Assembly (NCBI RefSeq): GCF_004345665.1
Contig: NZ_SLWR01000014.1
Span: 1 to 64,000 of the forward strand
Direction of reading: 5' to 3'
Length of the DNA: 64,000 bases
Source: Kribbella antiqua
GTDB lineage: Bacteria; Actinomycetota; Actinomycetes; Propionibacteriales; Kribbellaceae
Numbering within the stretch: the first letter of the stretch is position 1; each line of letters opens with the position of its first letter. Of this stretch, positions 15,188 through 24,215 are shown piece by piece. Under the pieces are notes generated by a model. That model saw nothing but the letters and a program-made list of their open reading frames with translations, searched no databases and was not told where the DNA came from. The translations under genes and the position numbers were made by a program.

Positions 15188-17737
15188 TTACTTCTTGCGG
15201 TCGGGCGACTCGCTCTCGTCGTCGTCCGCGTCGCGGAGCTCCTCCGGGAGCGCTTCGTCCTCATCGGCGTCGCGGAGCTCCTCCGGGAGCTCTTCGTCCT
15301 CATCGGCGTCGCGGAGTTCCTCGGGCAGGTCTTCGTCGTCCGCCTCGCGGAGTTCTTCGGGGAGGTCGTCCTCGTCGAAGGTTTCGGCGGGGATTTCTTC
15401 GGATTGGGATACCGACTCAGGCTTGATGGCGTTGCGGAGGCGGCCGAGGATCCGGTCTGCTTCGGTGCCGAAGGGGTTGTCGTTGATGAGGTAGGTCCAC
15501 GTCGCCGTCGGGCGCGGGACTCCGCTTGCCTCCTCGTCGAGGCCTTCGGAGGTGATTTCGGCGGTCTTGAAGATTTCGGCGGCGTCGGTCCAGGCGTCTT
15601 CGATGAGCGTGTCGAAGGACGCGATCGCCGACTTGTTGAACTCGTCGATCGGCTTCAGGTGGACGATGCCGCCGGCCAGCGAGCGCAGGTGGATGCCCTC
15701 GCGCAGGTCGGCCAGGTACGCCAGGTGGTCGGTCCAGCGCCGGTCCAGCTGGTGCAGCGCGATCCGCCGGGCCGCGTCCTTCACGACGTCCTCGCCGACC
15801 TCTTCGACGAGTTCGTCGTACCGCTCCTTCGCCCGCTCCGCCAGCTCCTCGGCAGCCAGGTCGTCGACAAGCACCTTCTCCCGCGTGTCCAGGAGGATCG
15901 CGCGCTGCTGACCCGTCAGCCGGTGGTACGACCACGTCGTACGGTGCAATTCGGCGTTGGCGCCGTCCGCGACCCGCTGCGCGTGCTCGAGCACCCCGAG
16001 CGACTTGCGGTCTGTCAGCCGGCCGGAGGAGTCCGGGTTCGGCCGCAGCCCAGACGACACGGAGTAGCGAGTCACGAGCTCGTCGCCGAGGCTGGCGAAG
16101 AACAGCGACCCGCCCGGGTCACCCTGCCGCCCGGCGCGGCCACGCAGCTGGTCGTCCAGCCGGCGCGACGCGTGCAGACCGGTCCCGATCACGTAGAGGC
16201 CCCCGAGCTCGATGGCCTTCTCCTTGTCGTGCGACTCGTCGCGCCCACCCAGCCGGATGTCGGTACCGCGGCCGGCCATCTGCGTCGACACCGTCACCGT
16301 CCCCGGCACACCGGCCTCGGCGATGATCGCCGCCTCCTCGGCGTCGTTCTTCGCGTTCAGTACGACGTGCGTGATCCCGGCGGCCTCGAGACGGTCGCTC
16401 AGCTGCTCCGACTCCTCGACACTGTGGGTGCCGATCAGGATCGGGCGGCCGGACTCGTGCACCTCGGCGATGTGCTCGACCAGCGCGGCGTTCTTCTGCT
16501 CGACGGTCAGGTACAGCCGGTCTGGCTCGTCGACCCGGACGTTCGGCTTGTTCGGCGGTACGACGGCCACCTCTACGTCGTAGAACTCCTGGAGCGACTC
16601 CCCGACGACCACGGCCGTACCGGTCATGCCGCACAGAGTCTTGTAGCCGGTCACCAGCGCCTGCACGGTGATGCTGTCCAGCACCTCACCGGAGTCACTG
16701 ACCGGCACGGCCTCCTTGGCCTCGACGGCAGCCTGCAGACCGTCCGGCCAGCGCTGCAGCTTGGCGATCCGCCCGCGGTTGTTGTTGATCAGACTGACCT
16801 TGCCGTCGCGCACCAGGTAGTCGACGTCCTTGCGCAGCAGCACCTCAGCGTGCAGCGCGACGTTGATCTGGGTGAGCCGGTCGACATGGTCGTCCTCGTA
16901 CAGGTTGATCCCGCCGAGCGACTCCTCGACCTTGTCGGTGCCGCGATCCGTCAGCGCCACCGTCCGGCCGTCGCCGTCGATCTCGTAGTCCACGCCCGCA
17001 CGCAGCGTCCGCACCAGTTGTACGACGTCGTCGTCCAGCTCCTCGGTCCGAGTCGCACCGGCGAGCACCAGCGGCACCCGGGCCTCGTCGATCAGCACCG
17101 AGTCCGCCTCGTCCACCAGCGCCACGTCCCGCTCCACGGTGACCCGGTCGGCTACATCGGTGACGAGGCGGTCGCGCAGCACGTCGAACCCGATCTCGCT
17201 CACCGGCGCGTAGCAGACGTCCGCCTGGTAGGCCTCGCGCCGCTCCTCCGGGGTGGACGCCTGGCCGATGTGGGCCACGCTCACGCCAAGCAGCTCGTAC
17301 ACCGGGCCCATCCACTCGGCGTCGCGGCGGGCGAGGTAGTCGTTGACCGCGAGTACCTGAACCCTGCGACCGCCGATCGCATACCCGGCGGCAGCGATCG
17401 CACCCGCCAGCGTCTTGCCCTCACCGGTCGCCATCTCCACGACCCGGCCCTGCAGCATCGCCAGCGCACCGACGACCTGACCGTCGAACGCGCGCTCACC
17501 GATCGCCCGCTGACCGGCCTCCCGGGCCAGTGCGAGGAACTCGATCTGCTCGTCCTCGTGCAACCCGCCGGTGGTCCGCAGCTCGCCGACCGCCTCGGTG
17601 AGCTCTTCGTCGGTCAGGGACTGGACCGACTCCTCCGCCTCCCCGACCAACTGGGTGAGCCGCTCGTACGGGCCGAGATCGATCGAGCCGGGACGCTGCA
17701 GCAGCCGACGGAAACGAGACGCGATCTTCAGTGCCAT
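15188..17737 (-). CDS. secA2: accessory Sec ATPase, SecA2-type, with acidic repeat tail
   Basis: 849-residue preprotein translocase ATPase. The nucleotide-binding domain has MATGEGKTLAGAIAA (Walker A, about residue 103) and the DEAD-type box LVDEADSVLIDEARVPL. The second helicase-like domain has STQMAGRGTDIRLGG and LRGRAGRQGDPG. It lacks the Cys-rich zinc-binding tail of housekeeping SecA. Instead the last 70 residues contain four copies of about 13 residues based on LPEELRDADEDE, before a basic SPDRKK end. This points to SecA2, which exports a small subset of proteins, rather than the essential SecA1. Its clients cannot be told from the window. Adjacent genes are rarA and a GNAT enzyme. Confidence 0.85.
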   Translation of the reverse strand: MALKIASRFRRLLQRPGSIDLGPYERLTQLVGEAEESVQSLTDEELTEAVGELRTTGGLHEDEQIEFLALAREAGQRAIGERAFDGQVVGALAMLQGRVVEMATGEGKTLAGAIAAAGYAIGGRRVQVLAVNDYLARRDAEWMGPVYELLGVSVAHIGQASTPEERREAYQADVCYAPVSEIGFDVLRDRLVTDVADRVTVERDVALVDEADSVLIDEARVPLVLAGATRTEELDDDVVQLVRTLRAGVDYEIDGDGRTVALTDRGTDKVEESLGGINLYEDDHVDRLTQINVALHAEVLLRKDVDYLVRDGKVSLINNNRGRIAKLQRWPDGLQAAVEAKEAVPVSDSGEVLDSITVQALVTGYKTLCGMTGTAVVVGESLQEFYDVEVAVVPPNKPNVRVDEPDRLYLTVEQKNAALVEHIAEVHESGRPILIGTHSVEESEQLSDRLEAAGITHVVLNAKNDAEEAAIIAEAGVPGTVTVSTQMAGRGTDIRLGGRDESHDKEKAIELGGLYVIGTGLHASRRLDDQLRGRAGRQGDPGGSLFFASLGDELVTRYSVSSGLRPNPDSSGRLTDRKSLGVLEHAQRVADGANAELHRTTWSYHRLTGQQRAILLDTREKVLVDDLAAEELAERAKERYDELVEEVGEDVVKDAARRIALHQLDRRWTDHLAYLADLREGIHLRSLAGGIVHLKPIDEFNKSAIASFDTLIEDAWTDAAEIFKTAEITSEGLDEEASGVPRPTATWTYLINDNPFGTEADRILGRLRNAIKPESVSQSEEIPAETFDEDDLPEELREADDEDLPEELRDADEDEELPEELRDADEDEALPEELRDADDDESESPDRKK

Positions 17738-17811
17738 GATTCCGCAACGTACAGCCTCACAGAGTCGTTCCGTACACCAGGGCGTGTCAGCGACACCCGC
17801 GTGTCAGGCGC

Positions 17812-18609
17812 TCAAGGCGTCCACTCGTACGGCGTCGTGGTGGTGACGGCATGGAGGCCTAGCTTCTGCAGGATCGGGCGGGAGTCTTCGGACGCGTCCA
17901 CCCGCAGGAATTCGTACCCGCGCTCCTTCGCCAGCCGGGCCCGATGCGCCAGCACCGCGCTGTAGAGCCCCTGCCGCCGCCACTCCGGCAGCGTCCCGCC
18001 ACCCCACAGACTGGCGAACCCGGTCCCAGGGTGGAACCGAATCCACGCCGCCGTCAGCGCCGGCCCTTCCGGACCCTTCAGCGCCTCCTCGACCAGGAAC
18101 ACAGACAGCCGGTCCGGGAACATCCGCGCCTCCCCCGCCAGCCGTTCCTCGATCCGCTCCAGCCCGTTGTGCCACAACGTGTCCATCAGTACGGCGATCC
18201 GGTGGTAATCCGCTGCGCCGAGAGCCTCCCGCAACCGCACCTTCGACGGCAGCGCGGACGGCCGCTCCAGGATCCGGTCGACTTCGCCGAGGATCAGCGT
18301 CTCCGGCTCCCCCGGCGTGAACCCGGCCCGGACCAGCCGCTCACCGAGGTCGGCCGGTTCGTCGTACGCGTAGGTCTTCCACTCGAACGGCAGCCCGCGG
18401 TCGCGGAAGAAGGCGACCTGCGCCGCGATCACCGCGTCCGGGTCGTCACCCAGGCCGCGCGGGGTCTCGACGAACCCGGCGCCCTCCGGCCCTTCGACGT
18501 ACGAGCGGTGCACCAGGCCGTCGAGCTCCTGCTTCCAGCCGGGGATCGTGTCGGCGTCCGGCAGCCGGATCCGGCGGTGGAACACCTCGAGCAACTCATC
18601 TGGGGTCAT
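17812..18609 (-). CDS. GNAT family N-acetyltransferase
   Basis: 265 residues beginning MTPDELLEVFHRRIRLP. The C-terminal half has the acetyl-CoA-binding fold: FASLWGGGTLPEWRRQGLYSAVL fits motif A with the loop RRQGLY, then AKERGYEFLRVDASEDSRPIL. The N-terminal half is a degenerate GNAT-like segment. The substrate is unknown. It lies upstream of the SecA2 gene on the same strand and diverges from the AMIN-like gene. Confidence 0.75.
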   Translation of the reverse strand: MTPDELLEVFHRRIRLPDADTIPGWKQELDGLVHRSYVEGPEGAGFVETPRGLGDDPDAVIAAQVAFFRDRGLPFEWKTYAYDEPADLGERLVRAGFTPGEPETLILGEVDRILERPSALPSKVRLREALGAADYHRIAVLMDTLWHNGLERIEERLAGEARMFPDRLSVFLVEEALKGPEGPALTAAWIRFHPGTGFASLWGGGTLPEWRRQGLYSAVLAHRARLAKERGYEFLRVDASEDSRPILQKLGLHAVTTTTPYEWTP

Positions 18610-18659
18610 CTGCTCATCGTGCCCGAACGACTACCTGAAATCACCACGATAAAGAGCAA

Positions 18660-18676
18660 ACCAGTTCGCAACTGGT
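18660..18676. promoter_or_regulatory. inverted repeat ACCAGTT-CGC-AACTGGT
   Basis: A perfect 7-base inverted repeat with a 3-base centre in the 102-base divergent intergenic region, 36 bases before the AMIN-like start. It could be an operator for either divergent gene; no regulator is known. Confidence 0.4.
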
Positions 18677-18711
18677 GTCGTCCAAGTAAGTGTTCCTGAA
18701 GGGGGGACATC

Positions 18712-19314
18712 ATGTACATCCACCGCATCACCCGCAAGACAGTCTTCGCCGCTCTCGCCATCATGGCGGTCCCGGCAGCAGCGATCGCCGCACCGGCCGT
18801 CGTCGGCTCCTCGTCCGCCCCCCGCACCGCTTCGACCGCCATTGTCGCGAGCACCACTTCCTGCCCGCGCGGCTGGGGATCGTTGCCCGAGGCAAACAGC
18901 CGGATGGTCCAGTCACCGATCACGAACGTCCGCACCGGAAGGCATGCGTGCTTCGACCGGCTGGTCGTCGATCTCCGCGGCCGCGCACCCGGGTACAACG
19001 TCCGCTACGTCAGCAACGTCTACACCGACGGCGCCGGCTTCCTCGTCCCGCTGCGCGGCGGCGCGAAGCTGCAGATCATCGTCAAGGCTCCGGCGTACGA
19101 CGCCTACAAGTCGACGTACACCCCGTCGAACCAGCGTGAACTGACCAACGTCTCCGGCTACAGCACCTTCCGCCAGGTCGCGTACGCCGGCAGCTTCGAA
19201 GGACAGACCACGATCGGCCTCGGCGTCCGCGCCCGGCTGCCGTTCCGCGTCTTCACCCTGGCCGGCCCGGGCTCGAACTCCCGGCTCGTGATCGACGTCG
19301 CGCACCACTGGTGA
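18712..19314 (+). CDS. secreted AMIN-like domain protein
   Basis: 200 residues after GGGGGG and ATG. The signal peptide covers about residues 1-27 (basic start, then AALAIMAVPAAAIAAP). The mature part has HACFDRLVVDLRG, YVSNVYTDGAG, a repeated beta pattern and the ending SRLVIDVAHHW, which matches AMIN-like domains of actinobacterial exported proteins. These are thought to bind cell-envelope polymers, but the role here is unproven. Two Cys residues (near 51 and 80) may form a disulphide. Confidence 0.75.
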   Translation: MYIHRITRKTVFAALAIMAVPAAAIAAPAVVGSSSAPRTASTAIVASTTSCPRGWGSLPEANSRMVQSPITNVRTGRHACFDRLVVDLRGRAPGYNVRYVSNVYTDGAGFLVPLRGGAKLQIIVKAPAYDAYKSTYTPSNQRELTNVSGYSTFRQVAYAGSFEGQTTIGLGVRARLPFRVFTLAGPGSNSRLVIDVAHHW

Positions 19315-19391
19315 GATGTCAAGTCGAATGTCTAGTTTCCAAGTAGTGATACTGGACTTTGAGGTTCGCTGTCGCCTGACACCATCCAGGC

Positions 19392-20618
19392 GTGACGACC
19401 TTGACCAAACCTCTTGCCCTGGCGGCCGCTCCCGCCTTGCTTCTCTCCACGGTGCTGGCCGGACCGGCGGCCGGCACCACCACCCAACAGACAGCGGATG
19501 TCGCACTCGAGTGGTACGACATCACCGCTGACACCATCACCGCCGCCGGTGCGCCCACACAGGTGACCAACAACCGCACGTGGGCCATCGGCTGGCTCGC
19601 CGCGAGCCGGGCGCTCCTCCGCGCGCCCGGCTCGACGCCGTACAAGGAAGCTGCTCTCGCCGGTGCGGTCCACGAGACCCTGGTGACACTCGTCCCGGCT
19701 CGCAAGACTTCGCTGGACCAGTCGCTGGCTACTACCCTCGCGCGCATCCCTGACGGTGCAGCTGAGACAGCCGGTATTGCCGCAGGACGCCAGCAGGCAA
19801 AGGAAGTACTGGCGTCTCGCGCCGACGACGGGCTGGACCCGGCCTCGATCAACGCGCCCTTCACTCCGCCGTCGACGAATCCTGGGGTCTGGCAGCCCAC
19901 GCCACCCACTTACAGCCCGGCAACACAGTACGGGAACCGCGTGGCCAAGCCGTTCTTGCTGCGTAGTGCGGATCAGTTCCGCCCCGGTCCGCCGCCTGCG
20001 CTCGGCTCACCGAAGTACAACCGCGACCTGGCCGAGGTCCGTGCCGACGGTGCTCTCAACAGCACCACCCGCACACAAGCCCAGACCGATACGGCCACGT
20101 TCTGGCTCGGGTCGTCGTACGTGCTCTACACAGAACCGTTGCGGGTAGCACTGGCCGAGGCCGCTCAGCGGCCGCTGGTCGAGCGAGCCAAGCTGGTCGC
20201 GCTGTTCCACGTGGCCTCTGTGGACACGCAGATCGCGACCTCCGACACGAAGTACGCCTACCAGCGCTGGCGTCCGGTCACGGCACTGCGTGCGACCACA
20301 GACCCCGACTGGACTCCCTTGCACACAACTCCGGCGCACCCGGACTACCCGAGCGGGCACAACACGTACTCCGGTGCTGCAGAGCAGGTGCTGACCACTC
20401 TGGTCGGTGCACGCACTGCCAAGCCCTACACGATCGCCAGCCCATCCGCACCGGGTGTCACCCGCACCTACCACGACTGGCGTCAGCTCACCCTCGAGAA
20501 CGTCGACGCCCGCGTCTGGTCTGGCATCCACACCCGTACGGCGGACACGGTTGGAGTGACCCTCGGAAAGCAGGTCGCGGCCAACGCCCTGCAGAACGCC
20601 TACAAGCTCCTCCAGTGA
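19392..20618 (+). CDS. secreted vanadium-dependent haloperoxidase / PAP2-like protein
   Basis: 408 residues from GTG with a signal peptide (LALAAAPALLLSTVLAGPAAG). The vanadate/phosphate pocket motifs of the family appear in order: KYAYQRWRPVTAL, HPDYPSGHNTYSG and RVWSGIHTRTAD. They supply the Lys, Arg, His and second His/Arg of vanadium haloperoxidases and related acid phosphatases. Whether it halogenates or dephosphorylates cannot be told from sequence. No clear ribosome site precedes the GTG. It stands alone and ends at a strong bidirectional terminator. Confidence 0.85.
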   Translation: MTTLTKPLALAAAPALLLSTVLAGPAAGTTTQQTADVALEWYDITADTITAAGAPTQVTNNRTWAIGWLAASRALLRAPGSTPYKEAALAGAVHETLVTLVPARKTSLDQSLATTLARIPDGAAETAGIAAGRQQAKEVLASRADDGLDPASINAPFTPPSTNPGVWQPTPPTYSPATQYGNRVAKPFLLRSADQFRPGPPPALGSPKYNRDLAEVRADGALNSTTRTQAQTDTATFWLGSSYVLYTEPLRVALAEAAQRPLVERAKLVALFHVASVDTQIATSDTKYAYQRWRPVTALRATTDPDWTPLHTTPAHPDYPSGHNTYSGAAEQVLTTLVGARTAKPYTIASPSAPGVTRTYHDWRQLTLENVDARVWSGIHTRTADTVGVTLGKQVAANALQNAYKLLQ

Positions 20619-20620
20619 CC

Positions 20621-20662
20621 CACGCTCCGGCGGGCGGTAGGCGGACCGCCCGCCGGAGCGTG
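20621..20662. terminator. bidirectional hairpin terminator
   Basis: Perfect 18-base arms (CACGCTCCGGCGGGCGGT and its complement) enclose a 6-base loop. It fills the 48-base gap between two convergent genes, the haloperoxidase-like gene and the GxGYxYP gene. There are no long U-tracts, as is common in high-GC actinobacteria. Confidence 0.8.
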
Positions 20663-20666
20663 CTCG

Positions 20667-22688
20667 TTACGGCAGTACTCGGCTGAGGAGGTCGAAGAAG
20701 GTGTTGGCGAGGACTAGTTCGTAGGGGTCTTTGAGGAGTGCGGCCAGCTCGGCCACGTCCGACGGAGTCCATGACCAGGCGCCGATCCCGCCCGCGATGA
20801 AGAGCGGGCTCGCGCCGTCCCAGTTCGCGATCCGCGCATCCAGAGCGGTCTTGTATTCGGCGGCCTTACCGGGTGCGCCCCAGATCCCGATGATGGGCAG
20901 TCCGCCGCGCCGTACCAGCAGCGGGTCGCCGTCCCACGACTGGATGATCCCCTTCACCGGCGTGTAGTCGGCGTACCCCTTGGCGATCTCCTCCGGGAAC
21001 GGCACCCACTGGTTGTTCTGGCGATTGTTGTACGCATAGACCTGGTCCATCCCAGTGCGGCGCATGAACCCGCCCGACATCTTCAGGTACTGCGTCAACT
21101 GGTCGGCGGGCCACGAACCGGGATAGGTGTAACCCCCACCGGACGGTCCACAGACCAGCAGGTCGTTGGCCGTCGCGGTCCGCTGGTAGTAGCTGAACAA
21201 CCCGGGACCGGTCTCCGCGAGCAGGGGGCTGATGGTCCAGTTGGCCGGCGCTTCGCCGCGTTTCGGGTCGTCCCAGATGTCGCGCATCCGCCGCTGGCAG
21301 TACTGGATGTTGTCGCCTTCGCCGAAGGTCAGCGTCACGTACACCTTGTTTTTCGGCGTGGTGATTCTTTTGACCGGACGGACCTTGTCCGAGATCGGCG
21401 CGGTGAAGCCTGCGTGCACCGTGCCGTTCATGTAGAAGTCGGCCGCGATCACCGGCGAACCACCCTGCGACGCGAGGTCGACTCCGTCCCACTCACCGGA
21501 GACGTCGTTCGCGAACCAGCCCATGTACGGCGCTAGCGTCGGGTACTTGGCGTAGTGCTCGATCAGCAGTTCCCCGGTCTCGCCACCCGGCGGCAGCCAG
21601 CTCACCAGGGCCTTGGTCGCCACCACGTAGTCGCGGAAGTACGGGAACGGCTCGATCCGGGTCGGCGCGATGTCGGTGATGGAGACGACGTACTGGTTCC
21701 ACATCTCGACGGTCACGACCAAGGACGTCGTACCGGCCGGTGGAGCGAAGCGGTAGATCCAGTAGTTGCCGCCGTCGGCGAATCGGTTGCCTTCGCCACC
21801 GATCGACGAGTGCGAGCCGTCGAACAGGTACGGCGCTTCCTCCGGTGTGTTCGGCAGGAAACGGGCGATCTCAGTGCCGTTCGCCTTGACCGACACCTGC
21901 AGCACCGACGCACCCCAGCCGTCATCGGTGAACGAGTCGCCGAACCGGACGTACACTGCCTCCCCGCCGAGCTCGGCGGAGACGTCGAGGTCGTAGGTGC
22001 CGCGGTTTGAGGAGTCGCGGATCTGCCTTGTTTCGCGCGCGATCTCCTGCCAGACGACGTTCTCGACGTTGACCACCATGGTCGGCGGGAGGCCGGCGAG
22101 CAGTTTGTGCGTGCACCGCGAGTACAGGTTGTCCAACTGCCAGCGGTAGGTCTTCACCCGATCGCCGTCGAAGACCCCGCGCAGGTCCTTCACGATCTTC
22201 AGGCCGTGCGCCTTGGCCTGATCGGCATCCGCGACGACCGCGTTCTCCAGCCCGGCCAGCGTGGTCGCGATGTTGATCGAGTCCGGTACGGCGGGATCGT
22301 GGACGATCGCACCCCGGATGCGGCTCCGGTACTTCGCGACCAGGTCGAGCGGGTTCGCGTACAACTTGGTGGGCAGGTGCATGTCGGCCAGCCACTTGGC
22401 GTCCGGCGTGCTCTGGGTGCCGGTGTCGTAGAGGAAGTACAGCTCTGGCTCGGTGCGGTTGACAATGCCCTGCAACGTTGTCAGCAACGTCTGATCTCCG
22501 CCGCTGAGTTTGCTGACATCGCCGTAGTCCAGGTGCTTCGGGCGACCGAAGGCCGGCAGCAGCCGGGCGGGGCTGCCGGACGTCGATGAAGTAGCAGCCT
22601 GCACGCTCGCGGTGAGGCCGGGGAACACCCCGAACCCACCCGCCGCAACGACGCCGCTGCCCGCCAGGAACGCTCGTCTCGAAACCAT
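20667..22688 (-). CDS. Tat-exported GxGYxYP-family putative glycoside hydrolase
   Basis: 673 residues from the ATG at 22688, eight bases after GGGGAG. The N-terminus VSRRAFLAGSGVVAAGG is a twin-arginine signal. The N-terminal domain follows (LLTTLQGIVNRTEPELYFLYD), then a beta-rich segment around residues 215-335 that looks like an inserted carbohydrate-binding module (FGDSFTDDGWGAS). The C-terminal domain carries GGGYTYP at about residue 516, the signature naming the family. The family is considered a putative glycoside hydrolase; no activity is established. Two LacI-type palindromes lie upstream, suggesting sugar induction. No transport genes are adjacent. Confidence 0.8.
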   Translation of the reverse strand: MVSRRAFLAGSGVVAAGGFGVFPGLTASVQAATSSTSGSPARLLPAFGRPKHLDYGDVSKLSGGDQTLLTTLQGIVNRTEPELYFLYDTGTQSTPDAKWLADMHLPTKLYANPLDLVAKYRSRIRGAIVHDPAVPDSINIATTLAGLENAVVADADQAKAHGLKIVKDLRGVFDGDRVKTYRWQLDNLYSRCTHKLLAGLPPTMVVNVENVVWQEIARETRQIRDSSNRGTYDLDVSAELGGEAVYVRFGDSFTDDGWGASVLQVSVKANGTEIARFLPNTPEEAPYLFDGSHSSIGGEGNRFADGGNYWIYRFAPPAGTTSLVVTVEMWNQYVVSITDIAPTRIEPFPYFRDYVVATKALVSWLPPGGETGELLIEHYAKYPTLAPYMGWFANDVSGEWDGVDLASQGGSPVIAADFYMNGTVHAGFTAPISDKVRPVKRITTPKNKVYVTLTFGEGDNIQYCQRRMRDIWDDPKRGEAPANWTISPLLAETGPGLFSYYQRTATANDLLVCGPSGGGYTYPGSWPADQLTQYLKMSGGFMRRTGMDQVYAYNNRQNNQWVPFPEEIAKGYADYTPVKGIIQSWDGDPLLVRRGGLPIIGIWGAPGKAAEYKTALDARIANWDGASPLFIAGGIGAWSWTPSDVAELAALLKDPYELVLANTFFDLLSRVLP

Positions 22689-22707
22689 CGTGACCACTCC
22701 CCTGTCG

Positions 22708-22723
22708 TTGACATCGATGTCAA
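22708..22723. promoter_or_regulatory. perfect 16-bp palindrome, LacI-type operator
   Basis: TTGACATCGATGTCAA is a perfect palindrome with a central CG, the form typical of LacI-family operators. It lies 20 bases upstream of the GxGYxYP start, just before the ribosome site, where bound protein would block transcription. No LacI gene is adjacent; the nearest in the window is 25 kb away and appears to use a different site. Confidence 0.65.
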
Positions 22724-22793
22724 ATCAGCGGGGAGATTAGCAACCCGGAGAGAGCGTGTACATAGTTCGTTACAACGTTGACCAAGGTATTTT

Positions 22794-22805
22794 GGAATCG
22801 TTTCC
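22794..22805. promoter_or_regulatory. second LacI/cre-like site upstream of the GxGYxYP gene
   Basis: GGAATCGTTTCC pairs outward from a central CG except at one position and resembles LacI-family sites of the TGGAAnCGnTTCCA type. It lies 106 bases upstream of the start. With the 16-bp palindrome it could act as a paired operator. The rest of the 269-base gap to the VOC gene shows no other clear structure. Confidence 0.4.
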
Positions 22806-22957
22806 GAGCAACCCAGTCAAACCCACGCGTGCTACGCAGCCCCAACCGGGGTCGGCAGCTCAGACGGGCGTGCATGCTAGGGAATGACCCCAGGTCCTCC
22901 ACGCGGTAGTGCGGTATTCGTGTGGCAGGTCGTAGGGGATATACGGCGGCTTGGAGA

Positions 22958-23341
22958 TCAACTGCCGCTGCCGTAGGGGCGGGTGAGGATTTCTAGCCAG
23001 TGGCCGTCGGGGCCTTCCCAGTAGAGGCCGCGGCCGCCGTCGCCGTGGTTGATTTCTTGCGGTTGGCGCTTGAAGGGGTCGGCCCACCACTGGCGGCCGT
23101 CGTCCCGCAGGCGACCGAGGATGAGGTCGAACTCCTCCTCACTCACCAGGAACGCGTAGTGCTGGCCGTGGATCTCGCCCTCTGTGTCCATGAAGTCCAG
23201 GCTCGCCCCGTTGTCCAGCTTCAACTCGGCGAACGGGCCGTATGCTCCCGCTTCCGGCAGACCGAGCACTTCGCCGACATCGCGAGCGGCAGCCCATCGA
23301 TCCTTCACGTGCACGATGGTGTGATTCAGCTCGATACTCAT
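22958..23341 (-). CDS. VOC (glyoxalase/bleomycin-resistance) superfamily protein
   Basis: A 127-residue single VOC module beginning MSIELNHTIVHVKDRWAAAR after GGGGGGA at good spacing. HTIVHV, GQHYAFLVSEEEFD and GLYWEGPDGHWLEILT give the usual metal-ligand pattern (His, His/Glu). Substrate unknown. The longer frame upstream overlaps the divergent smpB and is rejected. It is probably a single-gene unit. Confidence 0.8.
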   Translation of the reverse strand: MSIELNHTIVHVKDRWAAARDVGEVLGLPEAGAYGPFAELKLDNGASLDFMDTEGEIHGQHYAFLVSEEEFDLILGRLRDDGRQWWADPFKRQPQEINHGDGGRGLYWEGPDGHWLEILTRPYGSGS

Positions 23342-23444
23342 AGGTCCCCCCGGGCTACCGGTCCTCAGTTGGCGCGTGGACACCACTGTGCACTCCAAAC
23401 CCGTACCCGTGAAGACCAGGCCCTGCATGCAGCAGAATCGTCGT

Positions 23445-23924
23445 GTGAAGAAACCCGAGGCCGAGCCCGTGGTCGCGCGCAATCGCAAGGCGGCCCACGA
23501 CTACCATCTGGGCGAGTCCTGGGAGGCGGGGATCGTGTTGCAGGGTCCGGAGGTGAAGGCGCTCCGTGCCGGGCGGGCGTCCCTGGTCGGCGGCTTCGCC
23601 CAAGTCGAGGATCGGGAGATCTGGCTGCACGGCGTGCACATCCCGCAGTACTCCCAGGCCCGCTGGTTCAATGACGGCTCACGCCGTAAGCGGAAGCTGC
23701 TGCTGCATCGTGCCCAGATCGACAAGATCGACCGCAAGGTCAACGAGAGCGGCCTGACGATCGTCCCAGTGACCCTGTATTTCAAGGACGGTCGCGCGAA
23801 GGTGGAGATCGCCCTCGCCCGCGGCAAGAAGACCTGGGACAAGCGGCACACGCTCGCCGAGCGCGAGGCAACCCGCGAGGCCGAACGCGCACTCAGCCGC
23901 CGGCGCAGGGGTCGCCCGGACTGA
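23445..23924 (+). CDS. smpB: SsrA-binding protein SmpB
   Basis: Binds tmRNA and brings it to stalled ribosomes for trans-translation. From the GTG at 23445 the protein is 159 residues, the normal length, beginning KKPEAEPVVARNRKAAHDYH. GIVLQGPEVKALRAGRASL, KRKLLLHR and LALARGKKTWDKRHTL are classical SmpB segments, with a basic helical tail. An ATG at 23427 is an alternative start. No tmRNA gene was recognised in the flanking sequence. Confidence 0.93.
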   Translation: MKKPEAEPVVARNRKAAHDYHLGESWEAGIVLQGPEVKALRAGRASLVGGFAQVEDREIWLHGVHIPQYSQARWFNDGSRRKRKLLLHRAQIDKIDRKVNESGLTIVPVTLYFKDGRAKVEIALARGKKTWDKRHTLAEREATREAERALSRRRRGRPD

Positions 23925-23939
23925 TCGACCGGCCCGTCG

Positions 23940-24215
23940 CTACAGGCTGAAGGCGATTGAGCGGAGGATCAGCGCAGCGAGGAACACCGCCGTAAACGCC
24001 AAGTCAAGCGACAGGCCGCCGGCGCGCACCGGCCGCAACACCCGCCGTACCGGCGCAATCACCGGCTCCGTCCAGGCATGAGTCAGCTGGCGGGCCCGGC
24101 TCGCCCACTGGGGTCCGCTTGCCAACACCCCCGACCAGTCCAGCACCATCCGTGCGAGCAACAGCAAGATGAACGCCGACAGCGCGTACCCGACCAGGGC
24201 TCCGATGAGGCTCAT
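23940..24215 (-). CDS. YggT family membrane protein
   Basis: 91 residues starting at an ATG eight bases after GGAGGAG. Two hydrophobic helices (MSLIGALVGYALSAFILLLL and LAFTAVFLAALILRSI) flank a loop with TEPVIAPVRRVLRPVRAGG, the conserved YggT motif. YggT proteins are implicated in envelope or division functions in other bacteria; the role is unproven. It is convergent with smpB, with 15 bases between the stops. Confidence 0.85.
   Translation of the reverse strand: MSLIGALVGYALSAFILLLLARMVLDWSGVLASGPQWASRARQLTHAWTEPVIAPVRRVLRPVRAGGLSLDLAFTAVFLAALILRSIAFSL

Noticed and set aside
15158..17965. 935-residue plus-strand open frame opposite the SecA2 gene
   Set aside because: Shadow of the GC-rich codon pattern; it is rich in Arg, Val and His with no domain, while the minus strand encodes clear SecA motifs. 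The same holds for the long frames opposite alaS (7451-10291), the rel gene (36807-38465) and the Sec genes (40472-42208).
22720..22902. 60-residue minus-strand frame in the GxGYxYP upstream region
   Set aside because: It runs across the operators and has no ribosome site or recognisable protein features.
23925..23939. tmRNA gene expected near smpB
   Set aside because: Only 15 bases separate smpB from the convergent YggT gene, and the upstream side holds a VOC gene. No tmRNA-like ends were seen.
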